From Variovorax sp. DXTD-1 (GTDB lineage Bacteria; Pseudomonadota; Gammaproteobacteria; Burkholderiales; Burkholderiaceae_C): 64,000 nucleotides of DNA. The translations under genes were made by a program, and so were the position numbers. The notes beneath the pieces were generated by a model, which saw only the letters and a program-made list of their open reading frames with translations, was not told the DNA's origin and did no database searches. The stretch covers positions 110,768 to 174,767 of the forward strand of contig NZ_RWKH01000012.1 in assembly GCF_003984625.1 (NCBI RefSeq). Direction: 5' to 3'. Positions 8,183-16,580 of the stretch are shown in pieces (position 1 is the stretch's first letter; each line of letters starts with the position of its first letter).

Positions 8183-10063
8183 ATGTGCGGCATCGTCGGC
8201 GCAGCGTCCCATCGCAACATCGTTCCGGTCCTGGTCCAGGGGCTTCAAAGGCTCGAATACCGAGGTTACGACTCCTGTGGCGTGGCGGTTCATGCGGGCG
8301 GCCTTACGCGTGCGCGCACCACATCGCGCGTGGCGGACCTCGTCACGCAAGTGCGCGAAGACCATGTCGAAGGCCTGACCGGCATTGCCCACACGCGCTG
8401 GGCCACGCACGGCGCCCCGGCCGTGCACAACGCGCACCCGCACTTCAGCCATGGCCCCGGCGCCGACGCGCAAGGCGCGCGCCCCGGCCGCATCGCACTG
8501 GTTCACAACGGCATCATCGAAAACCACGAAGCACTGCGTGCGACGCTCGAGGCCAAGGGCTACGTCTTCGAGAGCCAGACCGACACCGAGGTGATCGCCC
8601 ACCTGGTCGACAGCCTGTACGACGGCGACCTGTTCGAAGCGGTGAAGGCCGCGGTGCTGCAACTGCACGGCGCCTATGCCATTGCAGTGATCTGCCGCGA
8701 CGAACCGCAGCGCGTGGTCGGCGCGCGCGCGGGCTCGCCGCTCATTCTTGGCGTAGGCAAGGAAGGCGGCGAAAACTTTCTTGCAAGCGATGCCATGGCC
8801 CTGGCCGGCGTCACCGACCAGATCGTCTATCTCGAAGAAGGCGACGTGGTCGATGTGCAGCCCGGCAAATACTGGATCGTCGACCGCAGCCACAAGCCCG
8901 TGCAGCGGCAGGTGCGCACCGTGCAGGCGCACAGCGGCGCGGCCGAGCTCGGCCCCTACCGCCACTACATGCAAAAGGAAATCTTCGAGCAGCCGCGCGC
9001 CATTGGCGACACGCTCGAAGGCGTGGCCGGCATCGTGCCGGAGCTGTTCGACGGCATCGGGCAGGACGGTGCCACCGGCGCCAGCGCGCACCGCGTGTTC
9101 AAGGACATCGACAAGATCCTCATTCTTGCGTGCGGCACCAGCTACTACAGCGGCTGCACCGCCAAGTACTGGCTCGAGGGCATCGCCAAGATCTCGACGC
9201 AGGTCGAGATCGCGAGCGAGTACCGCTACCGCGACTCGGTGCCCGACCCCAAGACGCTCGTCGTCACCATCAGCCAGTCGGGCGAAACTGCCGACACGCT
9301 GGCGGCGCTCAAGCATGCGCGATCGCTCGGGATGGAGCAGACCCTCACCATCTGCAACGTGGCCACCAGTGCCATGGTGCGCGAATGCAAGCTTGCCTAC
9401 ATCACGCGTGCCGGCGTCGAAATTGGCGTGGCCTCGACCAAGGCCTTCACCACGCAGCTGGCCGGCCTGTTCCTGCTGACCCTTGCCATTGCGCAGAGCA
9501 AGGGGCGCCTCACCGAAGCCGACGAGGCGCGCTACCTGAAGGAAATGCGCCACCTGCCCGTGGCACTGCAATCGGTGCTCGCGCTCGAGCCGCAGATCAT
9601 CGGCTGGGCCGAAGACTTCGCACGCAAGGACAACGCGCTCTTCTTGGGTCGCGGGCTGCACTACCCGATTGCACTCGAAGGCGCGCTCAAGCTCAAGGAA
9701 GTGACCTACATCCACGCCGAGGCCTATGCCGCCGGCGAACTCAAGCACGGTCCGCTCGCGCTCGTGACGAGCGAGATGCCGGTCGTCGCGGTCGCGCCGA
9801 ACGACGCGCTGCTCGAAAAGCTCAAGAGCAACCTGCAGGAAGTGCGCGCGCGCGGCGGCGTGCTCTATGTGCTGGCCGACGGAGACACCAAGATCAAGGG
9901 CAGCGAAGGCCTGCACGTGATCCGCATGCCCGAGCACTACGGCGCGCTGTCGCCGCTGCTGCATGTGGTGCCGCTGCAGCTGCTGGCGTACCACACGGCG
10001 TGTGCGCGAGGGACCGATGTGGACAAGCCGCGCAATCTTGCGAAGAGCGTGACAGTGGAGTGA
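8183..10063 (+). CDS. glmS: Glutamine--fructose-6-phosphate aminotransferase (isomerizing)
   Basis: Cytoplasmic enzyme that makes glucosamine-6-phosphate from fructose-6-phosphate and glutamine, the committing step to UDP-GlcNAc. The 626-residue protein begins [12 protein letters not shown], where Cys2 becomes the N-terminal nucleophile of the glutaminase after Met removal. [13 protein letters not shown] follows. Two SIS isomerase domains carry [10 protein letters not shown] and [10 protein letters not shown]. The C-terminus [13 protein letters not shown] is the conserved tail. The start must be 8183, since the catalytic Cys has to be residue 2. I see no glmS ribozyme-like leader; the divergent Lrp-type regulator is a candidate controller. 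Confidence 0.97.
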   Translation: MCGIVGAASHRNIVPVLVQGLQRLEYRGYDSCGVAVHAGGLTRARTTSRVADLVTQVREDHVEGLTGIAHTRWATHGAPAVHNAHPHFSHGPGADAQGARPGRIALVHNGIIENHEALRATLEAKGYVFESQTDTEVIAHLVDSLYDGDLFEAVKAAVLQLHGAYAIAVICRDEPQRVVGARAGSPLILGVGKEGGENFLASDAMALAGVTDQIVYLEEGDVVDVQPGKYWIVDRSHKPVQRQVRTVQAHSGAAELGPYRHYMQKEIFEQPRAIGDTLEGVAGIVPELFDGIGQDGATGASAHRVFKDIDKILILACGTSYYSGCTAKYWLEGIAKISTQVEIASEYRYRDSVPDPKTLVVTISQSGETADTLAALKHARSLGMEQTLTICNVATSAMVRECKLAYITRAGVEIGVASTKAFTTQLAGLFLLTLAIAQSKGRLTEADEARYLKEMRHLPVALQSVLALEPQIIGWAEDFARKDNALFLGRGLHYPIALEGALKLKEVTYIHAEAYAAGELKHGPLALVTSEMPVVAVAPNDALLEKLKSNLQEVRARGGVLYVLADGDTKIKGSEGLHVIRMPEHYGALSPLLHVVPLQLLAYHTACARGTDVDKPRNLAKSVTVE

Positions 10064-10097
10064 GGCGGGGCTGCGGCGCTTGGTCGTTGTTCCTTGC

Positions 10098-10152
10098 CAT
10101 TAATGTCGGAGATAGAGCAACAGAGTCTGAGACGGTGCATTAAAGTCTGAGA
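10098..10152. repeat. Three GTC(G/T)GAGA octamers phased at 20 bp
   Basis: GTCGGAGA at 10105-10112 and GTCTGAGA at 10125-10132 and 10145-10152 recur at exactly 20-bp steps, two helical turns apart. The longer words CATTAATGTCGGAGA (10098) and CATTAAAGTCTGAGA (10138) are 40 bp apart. The array lies just after glmS with no gene around it. It could be the end of a decayed insertion sequence with repeated transposase sites, or an iteron-like protein-binding site. Confidence 0.5.
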
Positions 10153-10167
10153 GAACAATCGGAGGCG

Positions 10168-10230
10168 GCTATCGGCCAGAACCGGTCATTCATCGCTCCG
10201 GCAGAATTCGGCCGGTAGCAGTCATTTGCA
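10168..10230. repeat. Possible dispersed intergenic repeat
   Basis: This segment contains CGGCCAGAACCGGTCATTC and a nearby CGGCCGG. The word CGGCCAGAACC recurs at 13207-13217, also in a noncoding gap of the same accessory stretch. Only two partial copies are visible here, so this is a weak call. Confidence 0.3.
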
Positions 10231-10248
10231 GGACCACACCAACGCATC

Positions 10249-10548
10249 ATGAAATGGCCATTTGATCAGCCCCGCAACTGCGCAACGGTCTACTCGAAAA
10301 GTGTTTTGGATCGTAGTAAGCCGATCCTGGTCGTTTCACATGACGAGGATGACCACGCATGGCAGTTCCTGGACGGAATCAGCGAGGAGTTGGAAGACCT
10401 TGCGATAGCCGGCCTAGGCCACGTCCTGGAAATCGACCCTGCAATAGTGCAGCTCGCAGACCTTGCTCCCGGATTCCGGGCCACTCGCGCGGGCTCTGAA
10501 GAGCAATGGATTATCGAACGGGTGCCGCCTGACGAGGACGAGGAGTGA
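10249..10548 (+). CDS. Conserved hypothetical protein (99 aa)
   Basis: Soluble protein with no signal peptide or membrane segment. It is acidic and ends PPDEDEE. The central motif HDEDDHAWQFLDG, followed by LGHVLEIDPAIVQLADL, resembles a group of small conserved bacterial proteins of unknown function that I cannot name with confidence. The ATG at 10249 has only a weak ribosome binding site. It sits with other small orphan genes between glmS and a LysR gene. Codon use is less GC-rich at third positions than in glmS, consistent with an acquired gene. Confidence 0.6.
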   Translation: MKWPFDQPRNCATVYSKSVLDRSKPILVVSHDEDDHAWQFLDGISEELEDLAIAGLGHVLEIDPAIVQLADLAPGFRATRAGSEEQWIIERVPPDEDEE

Positions 10549-10662
10549 AGTCTCCTCTCCCTCGGACAGCTAACGCCCTCGCTAGGACGGCGGCCACCGC
10601 CCAACCTGACGCTCACAATTCCGCCCCACTTCGCCCATCAGCATTCATCCATCAATCCACAT

Positions 10663-10968
10663 ATGTCCGGTGCGAAGGTAGTAGTTCAGTTCATTGCTGC
10701 AGACGTTGGTGGTCGGACAATGCCCGCATGCCTGACGCAGAAGTACCGACCTCACTTTCGCGTCGGGAGCGGGGAGTACTTGGGCGTCGTCTTTTCCGGC
10801 GATGAATCGAGCGAGCCGATTCAGCCTGGGATTTGTATGAATGCGGACGTACGGTTCGTCTACGCGCCCAATGTCGACTACGGGGACCTGGTCGTCGGAG
10901 CACAATTTCAGATCCTTGAAGGTGCACGGATTGTCGGAATCGGCGTGATCAGTGAACTGGTCACATGA
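10663..10968 (+). CDS. Small EF-Tu domain-like beta-barrel protein
   Basis: 101-residue protein predicted to be nearly all beta strand. The pattern KVVVQFIAADVGGRTMPA, then YRPHFRV, YLGVVFSG, VDYGDLVVGAQFQILEGAR and VGIGVISELV resembles the C-terminal beta-barrel of elongation factor Tu. Standalone copies occur as orphan proteins of unknown role. It has no GTPase domain, so it is not a translation factor. The ATG at 10663 is the only reasonable start. It lies 115 bp after the 99-residue hypothetical gene and may share its transcript. Confidence 0.6.
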   Translation: MSGAKVVVQFIAADVGGRTMPACLTQKYRPHFRVGSGEYLGVVFSGDESSEPIQPGICMNADVRFVYAPNVDYGDLVVGAQFQILEGARIVGIGVISELVT

Positions 10969-11206
10969 AAGTCCCGTCGCGGCCATGAGGGTTCGTTCGC
11001 GATCCGTCCGAAAGCGGACGCTTCCGCTGCGCACGGCAAGCCGCATCATCTCTCGCCACCGCGCTTGCTCATTGAACCGTAGGGCTGCGCTGGATGCTCC
11101 TAGCTGTCAGCCGAATCGCTAGCCACTGCAACCGCCCCGACAACGATAGCAACAACACAGAGAGTTCGATCCCGAGCGTCGCGATTGAAGATGGCGATAG
11201 CATGTA

Positions 11207-11225
11207 TGTCGTTTCTTAAATGACA
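11207..11225. promoter_or_regulatory. Operator-like dyad upstream of the LysR gene at 11237
   Basis: TGTCGTT-TCTTA-AATGACA has 7-bp arms and a 5-bp spacer with one mismatch. It ends 11 bp before the LysR start codon. The same architecture recurs perfectly at 12170-12188 upstream of the NmrA-family gene, implying that one protein, probably this LysR, binds both. Confidence 0.65.
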
Positions 11226-11236
11226 AATTGGCATGT

Positions 11237-12145
11237 ATGGCAGGCTTTGACGATCGGGTGACAAACGGGATCAGCGTGCTGTCCGCGATCGTCGACAGCG
11301 GCACGTTTGCGGCGGCTGGCGACATACTGAACATGTCGCAATCTGGCGTCAGCCGGTCGATTGCGCGGCTTGAGGCGCGGCTGGGTATTCGGCTGCTCGA
11401 ACGCACCACGCGATCTGTCAGCCTCACCGACGAGGGCAGGCGCTTCTACGAGCAGGTGATGCCCCTTTTGGCCGGCCTGGAAGAGGCTGCGGCCTCCGCC
11501 GCCCAAGGCGCGGCCGCCGTTCGCGGGCGCCTGAGGGTCAATCTTGATCCGTATTTCTCTCGGCTGATCCTGGGGCCAAGGCTGGGCGCATTCCTCGAGA
11601 GCTACCCGCAGTTGCGCCTCGAACTGATCACAACGGATCGCCTGGGCGACCTTGTGGCCGATGGTTTCGATCTGGCCGTGCGCTTCGGAAATCCTCGCCC
11701 GTCGACACTGGTTGCACGCAAGCTGCTGGACACCCGGATGGTGACCATCGCAGCGCCCGCCTACCTCAAGCGCTACGGCCATCCCAAAGACCCACGCGAA
11801 CTCGAGAAGGGCCATCACGTCTGCATTCAGTTCCGTGATCCGGAGTCCGGGCGCCCCTATCCATGGGAGTTTCACAAACGTCGCAAGAAGCTGGTGCTCG
11901 AAACCAGCGGCTCGTTGACGGTCAATGATGCCGGAACGCTGTACAGCGTATGCCTCGCCGGTCACGGGATGGCCCAAGTCATGGACTTGGGCGTCGGGCC
12001 GATGATTGCCGATGGACGATTGGTCGAGGTGTTTCCAGACTGGCCCGATGAGCGGTTTCCGTTGTATGCGCTGCACCCGTCACGCCATCATGTGCCCGCG
12101 AAGACGCGCGCGTTTCTGGACTTCATCGTCGCGCTGCTGCATTAG
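11237..12145 (+). CDS. LysR-family transcriptional regulator
   Basis: 302-residue regulator with an N-terminal winged helix-turn-helix (about residues 5-65, including GTFAAAGDILNMSQSGVSRSIARLE) and a C-terminal effector domain. Phrases such as LRVNLDPYFSRLILGPRLGAFL and DGFDLAVRFGNP place it in the large CrgA/DsdC-like branch that often controls an adjacent oxidoreductase. I chose the ATG at 11237 over a TTG at 11228. A 19-bp dyad lies just upstream, and its perfect twin lies in front of the next gene on the same strand, so it probably regulates itself and the NmrA-like gene. Confidence 0.87.
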   Translation: MAGFDDRVTNGISVLSAIVDSGTFAAAGDILNMSQSGVSRSIARLEARLGIRLLERTTRSVSLTDEGRRFYEQVMPLLAGLEEAAASAAQGAAAVRGRLRVNLDPYFSRLILGPRLGAFLESYPQLRLELITTDRLGDLVADGFDLAVRFGNPRPSTLVARKLLDTRMVTIAAPAYLKRYGHPKDPRELEKGHHVCIQFRDPESGRPYPWEFHKRRKKLVLETSGSLTVNDAGTLYSVCLAGHGMAQVMDLGVGPMIADGRLVEVFPDWPDERFPLYALHPSRHHVPAKTRAFLDFIVALLH

Positions 12146-12169
12146 CCTCCAGCTTCAATGATGATCTTG

Positions 12170-12199
12170 TGTCATTAATGAAATGACACCCATGTCATT
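12170..12199. promoter_or_regulatory. Perfect 19-bp operator plus an extra half-site upstream of the NmrA-like gene
   Basis: TGTCATTAATGAAATGACA (12170-12188) is a perfect 7-5-7 inverted repeat that extends one more pair outward. A third TGTCATT half-site lies at 12193-12199. It matches the dyad at 11207-11225 in front of the LysR gene. Confidence 0.7.
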
Positions 12200-12268
12200 G
12201 AAGTAACAAGCTCGTTCTCCGAGACTTCTTGCACCGCGGCTCAGTGCCGCCTTCCCAAGGAGTCTCGA

Positions 12269-13129
12269 ATGTTCGCCATTACAGGAATTACAGGTCAGGT
12301 CGGGGGTACCGTCGCAAGGGCACTCATCGACAATGGACAGCGGGTACGAGCAGTCGTGCGCAATGCTGAAAAGGGCGCGGCATGGGCGCGCAAAGGATGT
12401 GAGGTCGCAGTCGCGGACCTGTACGATGCCGCCGCACTGAAGAAGGCCTTCGCCGGCGTGCAAGGAGTTTTCTTCCTGCTGCCGCCGGTGTTCGATCCGT
12501 CGCCCGACTTTAACGAAGCGCGTCGTGTGATCGCCGCCGTCCGTGAGGCGCTCGAAGTCGCGCGGCCCTCCAAGGTTGTCTCCCTGTCGACGATAGGCGC
12601 TCAAGCGCTGCAGCCAAACCTGCTGCAGCAGCACCAGTTGCAGGAGAAAAGCCTGGGAACCTTGCCGCTGCCTATCACCTTCTTGCGCGCCGCCTGGTTC
12701 ATGGAGAACGCGACATGGGATGTCGCACCGGCCCGCACGACCGGCGTGATCCCGAGCTTTCTCTACCCGTTGGACAAGCCGGTGCCGATGGTCGCCACCG
12801 AGGACATCGGGCGCGTGGCGGCCGAGTTGCTCCAGGAAACCTGGCAAGGCAGGCGCGTCGTCGAATTGGAAAGCGCGCGCTTGTCACCCAATGACATCGC
12901 CGCGGCCTTTGGGCGCGTGCTCGAACGCGAGGTGCGGATGGAAGCGGTGCCGCGCGCCACCTGGGAGGCGCTGTTCAAGTCGCAGGGGATGAAGAACCCG
13001 GTGCCACGCGCCCAGATGCTGGATGGCTTCAACGAAGGGTGGATCGACTTCGAGGGTGACGCATCCAGCACGCGCAAAGGCACCGTGTCCCTGGATACGG
13101 TTCTGCAAACCCTGATCGCGCGCGCCTGA
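12269..13129 (+). CDS. NmrA/atypical short-chain NAD(P)-binding protein
   Basis: 286-residue Rossmann-fold protein of the NmrA-like family, with the dinucleotide-binding motif TGITGQVGG at residues 5-13 and an NADP-type basic residue after the second strand (VVRNAEK). The later LSTIGAQAL and FLRAAWFMEN segments are typical of this group. Members include quinone or NAD(P)H-sensing oxidoreductases; the substrate cannot be told here. The ATG at 12269 has AAGGAG about eight bases upstream. It is downstream of, and codirectional with, a LysR gene that shares its operator, so induction by a small electrophile or redox ligand is plausible. Confidence 0.85.
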   Translation: MFAITGITGQVGGTVARALIDNGQRVRAVVRNAEKGAAWARKGCEVAVADLYDAAALKKAFAGVQGVFFLLPPVFDPSPDFNEARRVIAAVREALEVARPSKVVSLSTIGAQALQPNLLQQHQLQEKSLGTLPLPITFLRAAWFMENATWDVAPARTTGVIPSFLYPLDKPVPMVATEDIGRVAAELLQETWQGRRVVELESARLSPNDIAAAFGRVLEREVRMEAVPRATWEALFKSQGMKNPVPRAQMLDGFNEGWIDFEGDASSTRKGTVSLDTVLQTLIARA

Positions 13130-13258
13130 CAGGAGTCATGACCGCTTTCGAGAAGATCGGACGACGGCTCAGGGCCCGAAGCCCCAAGGCCGCGACCGGC
13201 TACAGTCGGCCAGAACCCGACTTTCGAGTGGCCGGCTTTCTAACCATTTTTCAGCAGC

Positions 13259-13807
13259 ATGAAACTTGTTTTTGTCCATGGCCCCGTCGCTTCTGGAAAG
13301 CTAACCATTGCGAAGGAACTCGGGCGCATAACCGGCTACGCCGTCTTCCACAACCACTTGGTGGTTGATGCCGTGGCAGCGGTGTTCCCTTTCGGAACCG
13401 AGCAGTTTGTGAGGCTGCGCGAAAAAATGTGGCTCGACATAATGCGCGAGGCGGCAATGGCTAAGCGGTCTCTCATCTTCACGTTTGCGCCAGAGCCGAC
13501 GGTCGTCGAAGGCTTCGACGGGCGGGTGGTGGAGCGCGTGAGGGCCGCCGGTGGCAGTACCCATTTTGTGCAACTGACCGTTCCTGCAGCCGTACAAGAG
13601 AAACGTCTTACGGCGCCGAGCCGGGCTGCTTTTGGAAAGCTTCAGTCGGTGGACCTTCTGCGTGAATTGCGCACCCAGTTTGAAGCGTCCGAGCGGGCGA
13701 TGCCGAAAGGGGAAGTAGTCATTGATACCTCCGCTCTCGGCCCTGCAGAGGCCGCACGCAAGATTGCCGAAACATTGGGTCTGCCACTCCTGCCAACTCC
13801 TCACTAA
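13259..13807 (+). CDS. P-loop kinase-like protein
   Basis: 182-residue soluble protein with a nucleotide-binding loop GPVASGKLT at residues 8-16. The residue after Lys is Leu rather than Thr/Ser, a variant seen in small P-loop kinases of the GKLT/GKMT type. The pattern HNHLVVDAV, the FTFAPEP strand and a C-terminal VIDTSALGPAEAA fit a shikimate- or adenylate-kinase-like fold. The phosphate acceptor is unknown and could be a metabolite or a small antibiotic. It is isolated between the NmrA-like gene and a small membrane protein gene, within an accessory stretch. Confidence 0.72.
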   Translation: MKLVFVHGPVASGKLTIAKELGRITGYAVFHNHLVVDAVAAVFPFGTEQFVRLREKMWLDIMREAAMAKRSLIFTFAPEPTVVEGFDGRVVERVRAAGGSTHFVQLTVPAAVQEKRLTAPSRAAFGKLQSVDLLRELRTQFEASERAMPKGEVVIDTSALGPAEAARKIAETLGLPLLPTPH

Positions 13808-13963
13808 CCGCGGCCATTTGAGACAATGAGGCGTCGGCTCCGCGGGAGGTCACACCGAGCGTCCGCTCCCGGGCGGGCTGAAGGTCAGCAGTGGGCCCCA
13901 AGCAGACGTACAACGGCGCTCACCTGTTGCGCGCGTGCCAATCGCCAACGCAACGCTCCCACA

Positions 13964-14221
13964 TCACTCGCGCTCCCCCGCCTCCGCGCCAGGCTCCGTC
14001 TTGACCAATCCGCGGATGTTGAGCGCTGCAAGGCAGGCTTGCAAGGCGATGAGCGCCGTAGCCGAGGTGTGAACGCCCCAGACGGTCCAGAGCACGTTGC
14101 TCAGAAGGAATACCCAGAAACCAAGGTTGCGGCGGCGTTTGTCGAGCGAGGCGACCAGCCACGCTGCAGCGACTGAAGCCACGAATGCCGGCCATTGCAC
14201 CAGATCAAGCGCTTCGCTCAT
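13964..14221 (-). CDS. Small two-helix membrane protein
   Basis: 85-residue protein with two or three predicted membrane segments: WPAFVASVAAAWLVASL, then LGFWVFLLSNVLWTVWGV, then ALIALQACLAALNIRGLV. The central loop KRRRN is strongly basic. Similar short proteins with the W-GVH and LNIRG words occur in other proteobacteria without a known role. No ribosome binding site stands out. The facing DNA strand has no convincing gene. Confidence 0.6.
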   Translation of the reverse strand: MSEALDLVQWPAFVASVAAAWLVASLDKRRRNLGFWVFLLSNVLWTVWGVHTSATALIALQACLAALNIRGLVKTEPGAEAGERE

Positions 14222-14411
14222 GGCAAACAGGGTGGCGTCGGCTGCTTTTCCGATTCGTCAGGCGATATAGAACTCCGATGTAGGCGGCGCCCGCGGCAGC
14301 TGTGCAGCCTCGCTGACGGATGGGCCGCACGCTCCACACACGCGCCGAGGGTTCTTGAAGATTTCGCCGCAAGCCAAGGCTGTCAATTTCCACGAAGGCC
14401 AGGTGTGATGG

Positions 14412-15677
14412 CTACTCTCCGTCCAACCGGTCCCGCCGCATGGCACGCCACAGCGCGAGGTCGTAGCCGATCTTCAGCAGCCCGCAGGCGATGAGCGGTA
14501 GCGAGATCCATCCCGCTGCAAACAGCGCGCCGCTGATCGTCGGGCTGATGGCCGCGGCAAGGCTGCGCGGCACGGCCGTGAAGCTCGCCGCGGCGCTGCG
14601 CTCCGCCGGTGTGACCACCGCCATCACATACGCCGTTCGCGTGGGCACGTCCATCGACGACAGCGCACTGCGAACCATCAAGAGGCCGAGCGCGATCGGC
14701 AAGCTGGGCGCCAGCGCCGCAAGTACCAGGCAGACGTTGGCCGGCAAGTGCGTGAAGACCATGGTGTTGAGCAGGCCGATGCGTCGGGCGACCACCGGGG
14801 CGGCAAGCTGCGATGCCGCGCCGAGCAAACCGGTCCAGAAGAAGAACACGCCCGCCTGGGTCAGCGAGAGGCCGAACCGCTCCAGCAGCCACAGCGACAT
14901 CAGCGCGTTGATGGCGAGTCCACCGGCAAACGAATCGACGCTGAAGAGCGCCGCCAGCCGCATCACCACGCGCCGCGACGGCCCGAGCGGCGCCGGCGGC
15001 ACAGGCGCGCCGTTCGGGCTGCTGCCGGTGCCGACGTGCGCGGGCAGCTTCCGGTAAAGCCAGAACACGGCCAACCCGATCACCGCGTAGACCACGAACA
15101 TTCCGCGCAGTGCTTCAGGCCGCGTGAACCCGCTGTGCCGAACCAGCCAGTCGGGCACTGCCGCGGCCAATGCACCCAATGCCGCACACAACGCACCCAG
15201 CAGGCTGTAGCGCGCGAACAGGGCCGTGCGGGCGTGCCCCTGCGCCGCCGCAGCCAGCCGTGAATGCTCGAGCGGAAGGAACACGCTGACGTCGCCGGAA
15301 CTGGGATTGAGCGTACCGACCAGTGCGACGATCAGCAATGGCCAGAACGACGTCAGGCCCGCAAAGCCCAGGCCCGTGGCCGCCATCAGCAAGGCGGCGC
15401 CGCGAAGCAGCCGGCCGCCCGCGAAGCGATATCCCCAGGCGCCCACTGCGAGGGTGGCAAGCGCCGAGCCCAGCATCGTCGCGGTGGCGACGATACCGAC
15501 CTCCAGCGTACCCAGGCCGATCGACAGCAGATAGGCCGGCAACAGCACGGCCATGTAGCCGTCGCCGAAGGCGCGCAGTCCGCGGGCGGCGAGCAAAGGC
15601 ACGGCGCCCGGGTCGACTCCGGCTGGCAGCAGTTTTGCGAGACCGGTGCGCGGCTCTGGCGAAGGTGCGGCGCTCAT
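14412..15677 (-). CDS. Major facilitator superfamily transporter
   Basis: Inner-membrane protein of 421 residues with about 12 hydrophobic segments in two halves separated by a Pro/Gly-rich loop (about residues 205-235). The first half contains RGLRAFGDGYMAVLLPAYL, and the second half opens with LAALFSVDSFAGGLAINAL. Its start overlaps the stop of the SOD-rhodanese gene by 4 bp (ATGA), so the two are translationally coupled. With an oxidative or sulfur-handling partner upstream, it may export a toxic ion or metabolite. The substrate is not evident from sequence. Confidence 0.86.
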   Translation of the reverse strand: MSAAPSPEPRTGLAKLLPAGVDPGAVPLLAARGLRAFGDGYMAVLLPAYLLSIGLGTLEVGIVATATMLGSALATLAVGAWGYRFAGGRLLRGAALLMAATGLGFAGLTSFWPLLIVALVGTLNPSSGDVSVFLPLEHSRLAAAAQGHARTALFARYSLLGALCAALGALAAAVPDWLVRHSGFTRPEALRGMFVVYAVIGLAVFWLYRKLPAHVGTGSSPNGAPVPPAPLGPSRRVVMRLAALFSVDSFAGGLAINALMSLWLLERFGLSLTQAGVFFFWTGLLGAASQLAAPVVARRIGLLNTMVFTHLPANVCLVLAALAPSLPIALGLLMVRSALSSMDVPTRTAYVMAVVTPAERSAAASFTAVPRSLAAAISPTISGALFAAGWISLPLIACGLLKIGYDLALWRAMRRDRLDGE

Positions 15678-16456
15678 CGGCTTGGCCCGGGAGGCTTGGC
15701 CTCGACGGCCCGGCCGGCGGCCTGCCAGCCGTCGAAACCGCCGCGCAAATACCGCGCATCGATGCCCATGGCGCGCAGCCGCATCGCGGTGCTGCGCCCG
15801 ACCTCATGCCCGTAGACGCAATAGACCACGACGTCGCGGTCCGCCGGCAGCTCGGAGGCCCAGCGGTCCACGGCCGACGGATCGCGCCACGTGGCCCCTG
15901 GAATCATTGCGGCCGCCTGCTCGAACACGCCGGCCCGGCGAACGTCGAGCAGCGTCGATCCGGCGACCTCATCTTGCGTCGCGCCGAAGGGCTCACTGGC
16001 GGCGTGCACGGCCTGCTGGTAGCGCTCGTACACGCGAGCCCAGTGGATGTTCCTCATGAAGGTGTCGACATGCACGCCCGCAGCGGCGCCGCGGTCCAGA
16101 TGGTGCGCGTGCTCGTACATGTCCAGTGTCAGGATGGGTGTGGCGCCCGCAAGCGCGTGTGCATGGTCGGCGGCCCACTGGTTGACCAGCGTGCCCTCGC
16201 GCGGCTGAAAGCTCAGCAGCACCCAGCCCGAGTCCCCGACAAGCGCCTTGCCCATGGCCGCGAACTCTTCGCGCCAGCGTTCGGCACTGCCGAAGTTGGC
16301 CGAGAGGGCAAGCGCCATGGCCGGCTCCATCGGTTCGCCGTTGCCGCCGAGCGAGGCGAGGTACAGCTCGTGCAGCAGCATCGGGTCGAAGGGGGAAAGC
16401 TGGAGGGGAACGGGCGCAGAAAGCGCGTGAGATGCGTCAGGCGAAGTGGTGTCCAC
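15674..16456 (-). CDS. Fusion of a shortened Fe/Mn superoxide dismutase domain and a rhodanese domain
   Basis: 260-residue protein. Residues about 15-140 resemble the second domain of Fe/Mn SOD: MLLHELYLASLGG corresponds to the His-x3-Tyr helix, and LDMYEHAHHLD to the DxWEHAY signature that supplies Asp and His ligands. The N-terminal hairpin with the first metal His is absent, so three of four ligands are visible. Residues about 165-255 form a rhodanese domain with active-site loop CVYGHEVGRS (catalytic Cys). Chromate clusters carry separate SOD (chrC) and rhodanese (chrE) genes, so a ChrC-ChrE-like fusion is an attractive parallel, but inference. The start is GTG at 16456 with GGAG six bases upstream. 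It is coupled to the downstream MFS gene. Confidence 0.85.
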   Translation of the reverse strand: MDTTSPDASHALSAPVPLQLSPFDPMLLHELYLASLGGNGEPMEPAMALALSANFGSAERWREEFAAMGKALVGDSGWVLLSFQPREGTLVNQWAADHAHALAGATPILTLDMYEHAHHLDRGAAAGVHVDTFMRNIHWARVYERYQQAVHAASEPFGATQDEVAGSTLLDVRRAGVFEQAAAMIPGATWRDPSAVDRWASELPADRDVVVYCVYGHEVGRSTAMRLRAMGIDARYLRGGFDGWQAAGRAVEAKPPGPSR

Positions 16457-16468
16457 GGAGTGCTCCGT
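16455..16468 (-). promoter_or_regulatory. Palindrome spanning the SD and start of the SOD-rhodanese gene
   Basis: ACGGAG-CA-CTCCGT is a perfect palindrome that includes the GGAG ribosome binding site and touches the GTG start codon. In RNA it can pair as a five-base stem with a four-base loop, which would hide the SD. In DNA it could be a repressor site. Confidence 0.4.
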
Positions 16469-16580
16469 TGTGAGTCACCAGCGCTTGGACGGGACACCGT
16501 CTGACTTTGCAGAACGGGAGGCTGTTTTTCCCGATGCCGGCATCGTACACCGGCTTTGAATCCGTTGTCCAAGCCGGGAG

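Noticed and set aside
8150..9994. A 614-residue open frame opposite glmS
   Set aside because: Antisense shadow of a highly conserved enzyme gene.
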